Assembly: GCA_029207755.1 (NCBI GenBank)
Contig: JARCOQ010000006.1
Coordinates: forward strand, 8,586,013-8,650,012
Direction of reading: 5' to 3'
Source of the DNA: Chamaea fasciata
Taxonomy: Eukaryota > Chordata > Aves > Passeriformes > Sylviidae
DNA: 64,000 nt
Under the pieces are notes generated by a model. The model did not search any database, had not been told where the DNA came from, and saw only the letters and a list, made by a program, of their open reading frames with translations. A program made the position numbers and the translations under genes. Numbering within the stretch: the first letter of the stretch is position 1; every line of letters starts with the position of its first letter. Shown piece by piece: positions 49,171 through 61,200 of this stretch.

Positions 49171-49933
49171 GTTTGATTGGAACTAAAGCAGCTCAGTAGA
49201 TGAAAAAGTCTAGATTCAGGTGATGTGAACATCTAAATCTCACTTCTGAAATGCTCTCAGACTTCAGCTGGTTGGTTTATAATGAAGTGTAATTTAATCT
49301 TCCTGCCATGAGCTCTCATGACCCCATCGCACATTTGGAGAGTAAAGGTGAATCACTGTAATTCATTGTAGTTTCCTTTGCAGTCCAGTTCAGAATGTCT
49401 CTTAATGAATCATTTTTTTTTAATTGTCACTGCTGTTGTTAATATTTCCTTCACCTTGAACACTGTCTAATCCCTAGGGAATGCTAGTGATGTCTTAAAT
49501 TTGGGACCAAGGCAGGATTCCAAAACCAGACCTCCAATCTGAAAAGGCTCTGAAGTTTCATTGCTCTATAGCTGTAATGTGCTTGGCTTGTTGCACATTA
49601 ATTAAACACTGGTTTACATTTATTCATCATTTTCATGTTTAAGTGAGCAGAGCCTTTACACCTAAAGCTCAGTGACACTGAAAAGTGCCCTGTATTTTTA
49701 AAGCAGCTCTGACTGCTGTTTCTGTCCAGCACTTGTTTCTTCTTTTGGCTAATAATGACTATTTGAAACCCCTCATTTAAAATTATTGCCTAGAAAAGTG
49801 CACTAATATCCACACACACCTAAAAGGTATCCATGAGATTCCTTCTACCGCGTTACTTTTTCTTTGTACAACCTAATCCACAGTCTGGAAGTCATTGGTC
49901 GTTCTTGCTGTATCTACTTGAACAAAGAGGCTG
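49171..49933. other. Unique non-coding DNA
   Basis: I see nothing recognisable besides a short T/A run near 49411. Confidence 0.6.
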
Positions 49934-49939
49934 CCTTAT
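49934..49939. repeat. Target-site duplication, left copy
   Basis: CCTTAT immediately left of the solo LTR. It is identical to the six bases immediately right of it at 50446-50451. Confidence 0.85.
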
Positions 49940-50445
49940 TGTTGCAGCACCACTCTTGTTAGGGGGTAGAAATGAGCCCAGACACAGACTTCTTGTTCAA
50001 CACAGCATGAAAAGGGTCCTGGTTTATTCCACTTTACAGCTCAGCCATCCTGACTCCAACCACTCACTGACTCTGGCTGCACCAAGCTCCTGCTCTGGGT
50101 TTCCCTTACAGCCTCTGACTGCTGGTTATTTCCTGTTAAACGATAACTGCAGGGATTGGTTTGCAGACTCTGACTGCAGGCTTTTACTCAGCTAGACGGT
50201 GGCTGCAGGTTCCACCAACAGGCTCTAACTGCAGACACAGACTGACCTCACAGCAACAATTCTCTCCCCAGGCTCCTTCTTCTTCATCCTCTCCCATTCA
50301 TAATGATCCTTTCACCAGCTAACCCACGCCCTTTTATTAAACTTTATTGGATATAGGTGTGACTCATCGGGGCAAGGCTGTATTGGGTAATAAACACAGC
50401 TGTTACTAATCAGGGGCAAGGTCACCTGTATACTCTTCTCCTACA
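49940..50445 (-). mobile_element. Solo LTR of an endogenous retrovirus (class II-like)
   Basis: The element is 506 bp, bounded by 5'-TGTTGCAGCACC and ...TCTCCTACA-3' on the plus strand, so it has TG...CA ends. It is flanked by a perfect CCTTAT direct repeat. A 6-bp duplication is typical of class II (ERVK/alpha-beta-related) integrases. Orientation is inferred as minus: on that strand an AATAAA signal (plus-strand 50023-50028) lies about 85 bases from the 3' end and is followed by a G/T-rich stretch. A TATA-like AATAAAAGGG lies upstream (about 50330-50339). No internal viral genes flank it, so recombination between paired LTRs has removed the provirus interior. Intact ends and duplication suggest a fairly recent insertion. 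The 120-codon open frame inside the LTR (49833-50195) is incidental. Confidence 0.88.
50085..50236. repeat. Intra-LTR tandem repeat, ~27-bp period
   Basis: A CTGCAGG/CTGCTGG core, usually preceded by CTCTGA or similar, begins at 50119, 50147, 50174, 50203 and 50229. Spacings are 28, 27, 29 and 26. A weaker extra unit starts near 50090. Repeated blocks of this kind in LTRs often act as enhancer repeats; here that is inference. Confidence 0.8.
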
Positions 50446-50451
50446 CCTTAT
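50446..50451. repeat. Target-site duplication, right copy
   Basis: CCTTAT immediately right of the solo LTR, matching 49934-49939. Confidence 0.85.
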
Positions 50452-52394
50452 CATGACTAAATTTCCATTATAAATTCCTTCCCGGAATGTCGATAGCATC
50501 CTGCACAATTTCAACGTTGACATGTTACTCAGCTTGTAAGCCAAGGAACTTCTCCAGGGGATGCATGTGGTTTTCTGCCTCCTACCTCTGGAAAAGTGTG
50601 GCAGCACCTTTGTGTTAGTCTTGATTTGTTAAAAGCAGATGTAGAAGCTAATGAACGTGCCTCCCCTGTTCTCCCCCTTGCTCACTGTGTCTGCCTGAGA
50701 GGGCTGTGAGTCATGGGAACCATCTGGCAGCGAGTGCTGACTCCTCATCTGAAGAAACAGCATCTGGCACATGGCAAGCAGGGCACTTGAGTTCCTGGCA
50801 TGTCCTTTTTGGCAAAAAACAGAAGCCTGAGCTAAAAGAATGATTCAGAACAATCTGACCTAAGGTCTAAGAAGCCATTAACACCTCCAGTTTCAGCTGG
50901 TGCTTCTCAGACCTCCTAAATTGCCACCCTTCCTAAACTGGGTGCCTAAGTGTGTTCCTCCTTCCAAGACATAATGGTGGAAAAGCACAGTGTTTGTCAT
51001 TGATCCAAAGGAAGTCTAATCTGCTATAAATGTTTGTTCCATGCCTTATTCACTTGCACAAAACAATCTTCAGTTAAAAAAAATGCTGCTGGAAGTTCCC
51101 CTTATGAAAAACTAGTGACAATAATGCTGGCCCAACACCTTGTTGCATAGTGTAAATCCAAAGTACCTTCATCTGGAATTGAGGGGTTAATCTTCATGGA
51201 AACTACGTTCCTCCTGCTGATGCTGGGACAAGGCAGGAATCATCACTGCTCAGTCCAGTGTTCAGACTCAGGAATCTAGGAAAAAAGCAGACAAGAAATT
51301 CAATTTCTGGTGTGTCAGTGTCAGCATTTAGCTGCAGATAAGGGGACTGCAATTCTGATTCTTAAATTTGGTTCTTTTGCTAATAATCATTAAATATAAA
51401 TTCTTTAAGAAACCTGAGGGAATAGGATCTAGAATCCATATTTCAAGAAAAGTTCATTCTTGCGGTCCAGTTCAGAGATCGTTTTAATCCCCTTTTACTA
51501 AGGTTTTTTAGCGGCGATTTTTTTTTTTTTTTAAATTTCTTCTACTACAGCAGAGGGAGAAAAAATCTGGAAAGAGTTCATAGTATGATCACTAGAGGAG
51601 GCTTCTCTGGTTGTGGGAATGATTATTTAAAATCTATTCAGCTGATGTATTTAAATACATCAGGCAACTTCAGGTTCTGAGACTCCATATCTCATTAAAT
51701 TACTGACTTTAGAGACTCTTCAGGTCTGCAAACTCCATTAAACAGTTCCATACAGAGATTTTAGACATTGTTGTACTGTAGATTGCAATATCTAAAGACT
51801 TTAGCTGAAATGCTTTCCTCTTGCTTTGAGGGTTGTAATCCTGGCTCAGTACAAATGAGTGCAGACAAAAAAGATGACTGTCACAATGGTAAAAAACACA
51901 AGCAGATTAGCATTGGAAACTTTTCAGATATTAGGACCTCAAGGTCAGATTAACTGTATCTCAAAAGCCTCATTGGTTCTATACCCTGCCGTGTGCTGTG
52001 GTCTAAGCTTTGCTCCTCACAAACCATCCTGACAAGACGTCTCTGAGAATAATTTTCAGCATAGATGAAGGCAGTGTCACAGGATGGGCACAAAAGAGGA
52101 CAACTCCCACAGGCTGTCCCTCAGTCAGGTTCCCAAGAGAAAAACTCACCCTGGGCATGGTGTGCAGTGTGTCACATCACTCCTTTCCCAGGTGAAGGCT
52201 GAGCACACGCTTGTGTGTGTTGATCACAGTGAATTTCTTCCCACTGCCACACACAGCCAGTGGATTACCTCTTTTTTTCTAATGAATGCCTGTTTTGCCC
52301 TTTGAATAACTTAACACAACCTTTACTTCACTATTTCTTGCCTTGGTCTTGAATGTTTTCCCCTTTTCACTTTGATTTTACAGGATATGTATTC
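50452..52394. other. Unique non-coding DNA
   Basis: I see no gene. A T15 run occurs at 51518-51532. Confidence 0.55.
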
Positions 52395-52427
52395 ACACGC
52401 TCATCTCCTTGCTGGAGATGAGCGTGT
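52395..52427. repeat. Perfect 14-bp inverted repeat with 5-nt loop
   Basis: ACACGCTCATCTCC at 52395-52408 and GGAGATGAGCGTGT at 52414-52427 are exact reverse complements around the loop TTGCT. The arms include a CpG each and 7-8 G/C pairs, so the hairpin would be stable. Pairing does not extend directly beyond the arms; only a four-base TATG/CATA match appears further out. It is not flanked by a T run and is shorter than a typical microRNA precursor. Confidence 0.95.
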
Positions 52428-53711
52428 TCTAAAGCATAACGGATCATCCCTAAATTTCAGAGTCTACGTCAGAATTGTCGAAGGTACTGTTTTCTTTCTG
52501 TAAACAATTATAAAACTGAGGTCAAGTTTTGGATTTGAATTTAGAGTTCAATATCTTCATATTTTGGGTCTGAATTTTGCGACCAGTACTCATCTTTCTA
52601 GATGAACCTAAAATTCCAACAAAAGACGTAGATTATTGGAGTACTTAATATCTGGAGCTTAATCTAAGATTTTCCATAGTGACCACCTCCCCACAAAAGT
52701 TACAAACAACCCAATACAGACTTTCTGGTTAGGTCCATATTTATTATGCAATGATCCTATTTCTGTAGAGCAACTGAATTTCACAGGAGAATGTATGGAA
52801 AAAAAGGTGTTGGAATTCAAAGATCAAAACTTCACCAGGAAATTATATTTCTGTGTGAGGTGGTGAATTGCAGTGTTTTGATTTAGTGAACGTTTTGTAA
52901 AAAATAGGTCCTGAGACTTCTCCATCTTACTGGAGTGTAAATGAAGAATAACTCCTTTGATCTATTTTAATATATACTATAATCTAATCCTCCCTTTTCT
53001 TTAGGAGTTTATTATCAGAAGGTGAGTGGCTTTCTGCAGCATTTAATGGAACATTGTATTGTCGTCTGTCATCAGTTTTCCTCTCTGAAACCAGGACATC
53101 ATGCAGCCCAAACGCAGCTTTAAGGGTATAGAGAGCTAAAGAGAACAAGATTTCCTTTAAATGAGCTCTGCACAGCAGCAGCCTCAGAGCTCAACACCCT
53201 CCTCTGCAAAGTGCAGGGATATTGTTGCTTAGCTTAAAGAAGAAATTGTTGACTTTGATAACTGTTCTAAGATATATTTTCACTTTCCCCTTCACTTTTC
53301 TACAACCCTGATGTCTGTTTGTTACCAAAGCAGGTACTACAGATGTCTTTTCTACAAGTCCAAGTGTGAGATGTGGCTAAAATTCACATGAGGTAGATCA
53401 CAATGAGAAACCTGAAGAAAAGCAGAGTCTGCAGAGATACAGAACCAGTTAAGACTCTAGTTAAGCCTTTTTTTTTTAAATGAATTTTTTTGGACAAAAT
53501 GAGCATGAGAAGAAAGTATTACCTTCTTCAAAAAAGTTTCAGGTTCTTTATTTTTTTAACCCTACTATTAAAATTATGACTGAGAATATAAGAAGCAGAA
53601 GAAAACAATTAATGGTTCCATTGTAATGGTAGTAGAGAGTAGGATTTTTGCATTTCTTTGTTTTTTTTTTTCCCTAATGTAATAAGAATGCTAAATCACA
53701 AAATTTTTATT

Positions 53712-53729
53712 AAAAAAAAAAAAAAAAAA
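53712..53729. repeat. Poly-A homopolymer (18)
   Basis: Eighteen consecutive A residues. Confidence 0.95.
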
Positions 53730-53888
53730 CTTTCCTCCATTTTTAACAGAAAAAATAGTCTTAACGCAAAGAAAACAAGCCCAAACAAACCAAAACTAGT
53801 CTTGCTTATCATTCAGCTTCTAGGAACAGGCAGAAAACAAGATGATGTAACTTGAAATCTTGAAAGCTAAGAGATGCAACAAAATCTT

Positions 53889-53916
53889 TTTATGATTTTG
53901 TGATTTTGTGATTCTA
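53889..53916 (+). repeat. GATTTTGT octamer repeat, possible CR1 terminal remnant
   Basis: Three consecutive 8-base units (ATGATTTT, GTGATTTT, GTGATTCT) resemble CR1 terminal octamers in forward orientation. The preceding DNA does not match CR1. It may be a decayed 3' stub or a coincidental simple repeat. Confidence 0.5.
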
Positions 53917-54122
53917 ACTTCAAATCCTGAAAATGAACTTTAGGAAAATCACAAATGTATCTAAGTGCAAATTTGGTTTATTATATAATTTCAGAGGTAT
54001 ATTTCACTTGTGGTTTCTAGGAAACATGTTTTTACACTGACAGAGTCAGGAATTCATCAATGCATGTAATGAAACTCTTTTTTCCTGGGTCCCTAATCCA
54101 CCGTTGTTTAGAGAAGTGAAAT

Positions 54123-54232
54123 CACCACCACCACCACCACCACCACCACCACCAACCAAAAAAAAAACACCAACCCCCCCCCCCCCCAAAAAAAAAAAAC
54201 ACCCCCAAAAAAACCAAACCCAAAAAAATCAA
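54123..54232. repeat. Compound (CAC)10 / poly-C / poly-A tract
   Basis: CAC repeats from 54123 to 54154. They are followed by an A run, C14 at 54174-54187, A12 at 54188-54199, then CACCCCC and further A/C-rich sequence to about 54232. The Pro/Lys-rich open frame here is an artefact. Confidence 0.95.
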
Positions 54233-57200
54233 AATTTAAAAGTTCTTTTCAGAGATGGGTTAGTGCTTGTCCAGATTCACCATCTCCAGATCAATGAACT
54301 GATTCCCAACGAAAATGGGAGTAATTTTTTAATCTTTGTCTCTTTTAAAAATAATAAATGTTTCACCAGCAGACTTATTGCTCTTTGTGTGGGTCATCTC
54401 CATTTCAGCTGACACTCCTCTTTAAGATGTTATGGTTTAGCCCACGCTCCCTGACTATATTGTGTGCTTTCTTTAGAACCCTGTGGGACTTATTTTTCTT
54501 TTTTGTCTCTATACATGCCAGTCTAAATTGCATCGACTGATTGTCTGTGACCATTCAGGCTGACAAACTGTGACTTAAATGGGACAGTGTCAATTTTTCT
54601 CAGACAGGGAAAGGTCATTTCAAATTTGGAAGCCTGGACCAAAATAATACATTACATCTGAGTTATTGGCTTGAAGGTTAACATTTCAGTGATGTACAAT
54701 GTCATTAATATGATTAATATTTGCTTTGTGACTGTCCAGTAAGGACTGCAAAAACAATGACATGGACAGTTGTTGTTGTTTTCCAAGCCAAAGCAATGTC
54801 ATAAAAAAGAAACTTTGAAAATAATTGTGGAATGGACCTGTCCCAGTGTCAGTGTCTCCAGTCAGTGACAGGGTTTGACAAAGACATTTGATATTAAGTG
54901 CAGGGATGGGGCTCTGTCCCTGACAGCCCTCATCATCACAGTCCCTTTTGATTTCACTGGGAAAGTTTTGCCCATATAACCTTAAAAAAACCCCACAGAC
55001 TTCTGCAATTAATTTCTTTAGGATGAGAATCTCTGCTGCAAACCAAATCATGCCTGGGTGGTGTGGTCTGTAAAAATAAATCAATTTAGATGCCCAGGTG
55101 AAGAATTTCTCAGCGCTGGATATTGCTGTTATCACCATTCACACTGCACATACATCAATTCTCTCCTGGTTTGTCTTTCAGCGAAGTACAAAACAAATCA
55201 TGTTGGTAGTTTTGAAGATTATTCACCCCAGTGACCCCTCCCATGAAACATCAGTGTCCAGAATGCAGCCAGCTTTGCTGCTTATGGGCCAGGCACCTTC
55301 CCCCACTATTCCAGAATTTTCTGTCTCAAGCAAATATCCAACATTTCTTCTTTCCACCCCAGGGCACAGAGTGTAAATTCTCAATTTCACAGGAAAAAAA
55401 TACAATTCTGATAGGCTGAAGCAGAACCTTTGCACTCCCTTACTTATCAGAAAAAAAAGATATGAAGACGTATTTTTTGTAGAATTATTATTATTAGGAG
55501 AGGAGAGTATTACATATGTCTGTCTTCAATAAATCACATTGAAATCTGGAATAAATGTCATGGTTTTGTGGTACAGATACAGAAACCAAGATTCCAAATT
55601 TTACTTTTGTTTTTGTTTTTGTTGTGTATTATAAAGATTAAAAGACAAATGAAATATGCATGACAGACTAATCTGAGAGATTTAAAACTGTCAGTCTCCT
55701 GTGATCTAATGATGTTGACTTTCTGTCAGCGTCAGGATTTCTCAAGCCTTCACCCACTTGACAACTGCTACAGATTATGTTGTGTCCCCCTGTAAGTGTG
55801 TTTGTCTGGAGACTGACACAAACCAAAATTTCCTCCCAAGCAGGAAGGCCCTACATCAGAAGACCAGGCCAGTACAGTATTTTAAGTAATTTTAAAGTTA
55901 ATACCATAGTGTGGTTACTAGTAAATTGAATTTTTAGAGGTAAAGGGTACACAGCAATATATTTTGTAATGGAATTAATTAATTGTTTTAACTTATTATC
56001 CTTTTTCATTTTACTTGTTCTTGTGCATATATCATTATTAATTTTGGATTAAGAGCTTTGAATCCAAGCTTGAATTCCAATTTGTAAAGTCTTATATTTC
56101 CATAGACTGAAGGCAAGACTCACATCTTTGATCTAGCAGAATTGCATTTCACACCCCCAGATGAAGCAACTCTTCACTGCTGCTTCTGCCCAGTTTTTCA
56201 CTCAAAACATTTTCTCCTATATTTTAATTTTGCAGTATGATTTGTCTTCATGGTGGGATTAGAGTCCAGTGACAGCTTTCTTGTAGAAGAGCAGGAATGT
56301 TTTTCTGCTGTCTGCCATCCACCTCATGACTCACCAGAAAGACATTAAGAGTATTTGATTAGGAATTATTATTTGCAAACTAAATTAGATAAAAAGAAAA
56401 AGAAAGGTTTTAAATAGAGAAAGTATTTGTCGATCTGTCATCTTGAAACTTTTACCTTTTCTTGTGGAAAACTGCTGTTTGTTCCATTTTCCCTCCAGTC
56501 CTGCATAAGATGGTAACTACTTTTTTGTCATGCTTTAACCTACAATTTTCAAGGATCTTTTTGCAGTAGATTAACAGGCACAAAGTGCATTCCAAGAAAA
56601 AAACATATGTATGGATCAATGGAAGTAATTAATTCCTGAATATTTTTCAAGTAATTAGGAAATCCATACAGTTTTAATTCTGAACAACTAATCTGAAAAA
56701 AATGAAAAAGAAGCAAATGTAGTAACAATGAAGGAGATTGAGTTGTATTCATACAGAAATATATTTTAATCCCTTAGTGATTTGCTAGTACTTAATAGTG
56801 GCTAAATATGAATTAATTAATCAGATGGATCGAATTATTGAGCTAATCACATTAACAAATCAGAGCAGATTGCTGTAGAAAAAGAATTAAAACCACAGCC
56901 TTCACCTTGTGGTCATTGTGTGAAGCTGAACACTTAAACTATTTCTGTGAATTCTGCTGTAAGATCATAAATAGATCCACAGGATGTTCTTCTGAGACTT
57001 GAAATGGTGTTCAGAACTACAAATATAAAATAAAGAATATCTATCTTGAATGCAGCTTCTAAATCCGTGGGTCAGTCAGCTCGATATTCTGACCTAACAA
57101 AAGAAAAGATCAGTTTTATTTATCAAAGAATAAAATATTGGACTTACCACAGTAAAAGTCTGTCTAAATTCATACCTGTTACTTCTTGAATGAGGAAATC

Positions 57201-58106
57201 TTGGATTAGTGACTTGTATGTGATAATCCTTAAATGTTAATCAAATTTTAGCAGTAGCTGGTGAAAGTTGTTTTACTGTTAATTAATTAGTTATTGCCAG
57301 AGTCTCTATTATTCAGTGCAGCACCGTAACAGGATTGCATTGCTAAAGGCTGGTAAATTAATTTTTAATGGATTGTATTTCAAAATTTAGTAATGAGACA
57401 ATACTATTTAATTATCTAAACCAAACACTGAAACAATTCCAGGTCAGCACACAGAACTTATGAAAAGTTACCCATTTATCCTACGAGAAACTTTACATAT
57501 CCTTCTTTACGCCGTAAATATCAAGCAGTGCCTCTGAAGGTCCGTCTTCCCTTTTTGTTACTTAGATTTTCACGTTGTGTTTCTCCACCTGAAGAGTTCT
57601 GTCTGCACTACAAAGGGGGAAATACTGCAAATAAGCAACTGACAGTGAAAATGTCTTAGCTGGTTTTCTAAGGCAATAAAAAAAAGATGCAAAAAGTGCA
57701 TCTTCTTGCAAAGTACAGAGTAGTGCACTAGAAGGGAAGATGTGAAAAGGCGATAGAACACAGCTTGATGACATACTGCACAGAAAATATGGGGAAAAAA
57801 TCAGACTTCATATCAAAGTAAGGATTTCTGAAACACTTCTGTGAGTAAAAACTGTCATAAAGCCCTAGCAAAGAGTACTTCTACCCTCACTCCCAGGCTT
57901 GTGTCCAGGATTAGAGGGGTGTGCCTGCACACTCAGTGCTTCTTTCTCCATGGGCAGTGGTAAAAAAGGTATGATTTGGCTTTATTGGCACTCCAGGGTG
58001 GTGGGACTGCTGCTGACCTCAGCCCAAGGACTGTGGTGATTTTTTAAGATTTTATTGAGTGCTAAAAAGTAACAATGAGATTACTTCTTCTGCGTAAGAA
58101 AAGGAA
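54233..58106. other. Unique non-coding DNA
   Basis: I see no gene. AT-rich patches at about 56620-56930 and 57200-57420 are dense in ATTAAT/TAATTA homeodomain cores (see findings). An 8-bp-stem hairpin lies at 57684-57704. Confidence 0.5.
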
Positions 58107-58200
58107 ACGTGTCCTTGTCTGTGGCAGGTGGGTTGGATTCTGTGATCTTTACGGTCCCTTCCAGCCCAAACCACTCTGTGATTCTGTGATTTTGTGACTC
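58107..58200 (+). mobile_element. CR1 LINE 3' end
   Basis: 'cgtgtccttgtctgtggcagg', 'tgggttggattctgtgatcttt', 'acggtcccttccagcccaaacc' and terminal 'actctgtgattctgtgattttgtgactcc'. It has the complete CR1 3' terminus with three forward octamers. Only about 95 bases are kept, so it is severely 5'-truncated. Confidence 0.93.
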
Positions 58201-61200
58201 CATGGAAAATGTCCCTCTCTGTTCCCACAGCATCTTCAGTCCATCTGTCCACAACTGAGTTTCAGGTTTTTTTGTTTCATTCCCTTCTGGAAATAAGGAC
58301 ACGAAATTCCTCCTTTCACTTCCTCCCTCTGCCTGATTTCTTTCCTTTAATTTCATTTTTCTTTTACTTAAAGTGGCACAGAAGTGCCTTTCTTCTCACC
58401 TTTGGGACACTGAGGTTTCTGGCTGCTTTTGTCATGATGCTGTTTACCATTTTAAAAGATCCTATAAAGTCTGGGGGCTCTTTCCAAGGTATTTTTTTAC
58501 ATCAAAGATCTTCAGAAATTGGTAGGCAAATAACACTGTATTAAAATGAGACTTAAATGCTGCCTAGTCTTATAAAGAAGGCTACATTAGCAAAAATAAG
58601 TGCAAGGGCAGAGACCTAAGAAATGTTTCCCCTTTTTTTCTTGTTTTACCTTATGACATGGTTTTATCCCTCACCATCAGGATGCCATCAAAGAATTCCT
58701 GACTAAAATTCCTTGAATGCAGATACTGTTTTGGGAACTGTATGGATGAAGTGTCTGTCATGTTACTTTGTTGCAGACACACCAGGATTTCCATTAGCTA
58801 TTTGGACATTTGTGTATTGAAGATATACCCATGAAGAAAATTGCTTCTTGTAGTGTTTGCATTGATTATAAAGAAATAAAAGATTACAAACTCTAGTGGA
58901 ACAGCTAAATGATCCATTTATCCAATCTAATGAATTTGCATTGATGTGGTTTAATTTAATGTCAAAAGTACATTTTAAGCAGTATAAATTGATTTTATTA
59001 CATATAAAATCAATCCTTGAAGACTCTAGCTTTTGGCAGAATGTAAAAATAACTGCAGACACTAAAATTAGGGGTGTATGTCTCTGTATGTCTGCCTTTG
59101 TGTCTCCAAATGCTAAAGGCTAAAATTGTGGACTTCAGTTTGAACTGGTTTCCTTGGTAACTTGCTCATAAAGTTCAATTTTTCCTCCTATTTTCTTTAA
59201 TATTTAAATTAAAGAATCCTTACCAATATATTAGTTTCTCTAATTTACTTTATTTCTGAACTTTTTGATACTGTGTGATACTTAGCTCTTTTCATAATTT
59301 TGATTACAAATTAAGAACATTTGACTTGTAACTTCACAAAAGAAAATGCCTTGCCATTACCACAAATAATAATAATATTTGCTATTCTTTCATTAGTACC
59401 AACACTCTTAACACTGTCACATAAATATCTGCAATTTTACATCAGAAGAGTTTTAAGTTGAAAGTTCTTCACACACTATTTTCGGTAGCAGCACAATTGT
59501 TATCCACTAAAACTGGTGGTTGACATCAGTAGCAGATTTGTAGCGACAAAACCTGGAAAAGCTGTAAAGCAATTTTTGTAACTTTGATCAATATTTGGGG
59601 TTCCTTCAGCCTCTTTTGTCAGAGGTTTTAAGCTTCTGCAGTGCTTACTTTTTCTTCAGTGGATGTTGTGAATAATCCACAGACACCAAAATCTCCAAAT
59701 GTCTCAAATAACCCACGCAGAAAATGAAACCCACAGTTAAACAAAGTGTTAGGAAAATCAATTTTTGTAAACTGTCTTTCCCATAAATCCAACAAAGGCA
59801 AAAATCAAACTTATTTGATAAATATCAAAGGGAAAAATTACTTACTATGAGTTCTCATCCCTCTATCTTTGTAACTCATGACACAACTGTCAATTTTGTG
59901 TTGTTTTGTACCTATGAAAAATTCCGACTGTGATGAGGCTGCTTATATAAAAGTATGATTTTAAGGAAAAAAAAAAACCTTCAGAGAAAAATTTAGGTGA
60001 CATCTTCCCACAATAGTCAAAAATGTTATTCAGTTTTTTGTAACACTGCTCAGGATTTTACAAGAGTCAGATCAATACAAACTTCCAGAAGATCTTTCAG
60101 AAGCAGTGAGCTCTGACTGCAAAGCCAACAGAAATTTAGGCATGGATTTGGGAGCTATTCCTATGGATTCCCAGACTCCCCACCATTCAGTTTCTCCTTG
60201 GATTGAGGCTGCACTCAGTCCTACAGAGGGCAATGGGTTATCAAGGTGCTCAGCAGGGCTGTGAGCAGTGGAATGTGGCATCTGTTAAAACCTGCTCATA
60301 AATTCTTAATCCCACACAGAAAAGTTAAAAGGTGTCATATTGATCTCATTTTATTTTGTTCTGCATGCAGCTTTTGTATAATGACACATTTAAAAAGGCA
60401 TCCTGTTGTTATCTCTGCAATACCTATATAAGCTGTATTTCTTTTTTTTTTTTTTCTTTGCTCCCAGGGAAGAAAATGTGTAAATTTTTTTATTAAATAG
60501 TTTTAGTATTATGAAAAAAAGAGAAGTAGTTAAGCCATTTTATTTCCCCCTCTTTTAACAATTGCGACAACATGGTAATTACAGAAGCACTATTTAAATG
60601 GAGGCAAGCAGAAAAGGACTCATTTAAACTTTAACAAAATCAACTTTATTAGCTTTCAACCAGTCTGAAAATGCTTTTTTATTCAAAATTATCTCTTTTA
60701 TATTTTAGTGAGGAGAGTATTTTATTTTTACTATAGAAGGTAGTATTTTATTATCAATAGAAATTCCTGCTAAAAGTTGACTTAATTTACTGCTTATGTA
60801 AAGCAGGAGGCTTACACCAAAGGTGGATTCCACTACCAAGAGTGAGAACTGAGAAGATAAAATTGCTCATGAAATGTTATTGTCCCTTTACAAAAAGCCC
60901 AGCCTCTGCCTCTGAAAGGCCCAGTAGGAATGCCGTTATTCTCTTTCACAGAAGACTTCCATTGTCATCATCACTGTCATTATCCTGGGCAAGTCTGAAT
61001 GAAAAACAATGAATCAGCTTAAATTCTTTAATGGAATATAAGTAAAAGGAACCTGCCACCTATAAAGAAAAACTTAGAATGTGAAAGAAACAGGTTCTCA
61101 TTATCTTCCACCACTCAAGCTCATATACAGGGCTCAGGGTTTTCTTGGGGTTGTTCCAAGGTCCTCTCACAGCAAGAGATTTTCCCCCTCTGGGGTTTAA

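Larger units (their letters stand above)
52428..54120. other. Unique non-coding DNA
   Basis: It contains T11 near 53661, A18 at 53712-53729 and a CR1-octamer-like 'tatgattttgtgattttgtgattct' at about 53891-53915, with no CR1 body upstream. No gene is seen. Confidence 0.5.

Noticed and set aside
52395..52427. MicroRNA precursor at the 14-bp hairpin
   Set aside because: The stem is too short for a typical precursor and pairing does not continue outward beyond a separated four-base match.
57684..57704. 8-bp hairpin AAGATGCA/TGCATCTT
   Set aside because: Stems of this size are expected by chance in 64 kb; the same holds for 47480-47500.
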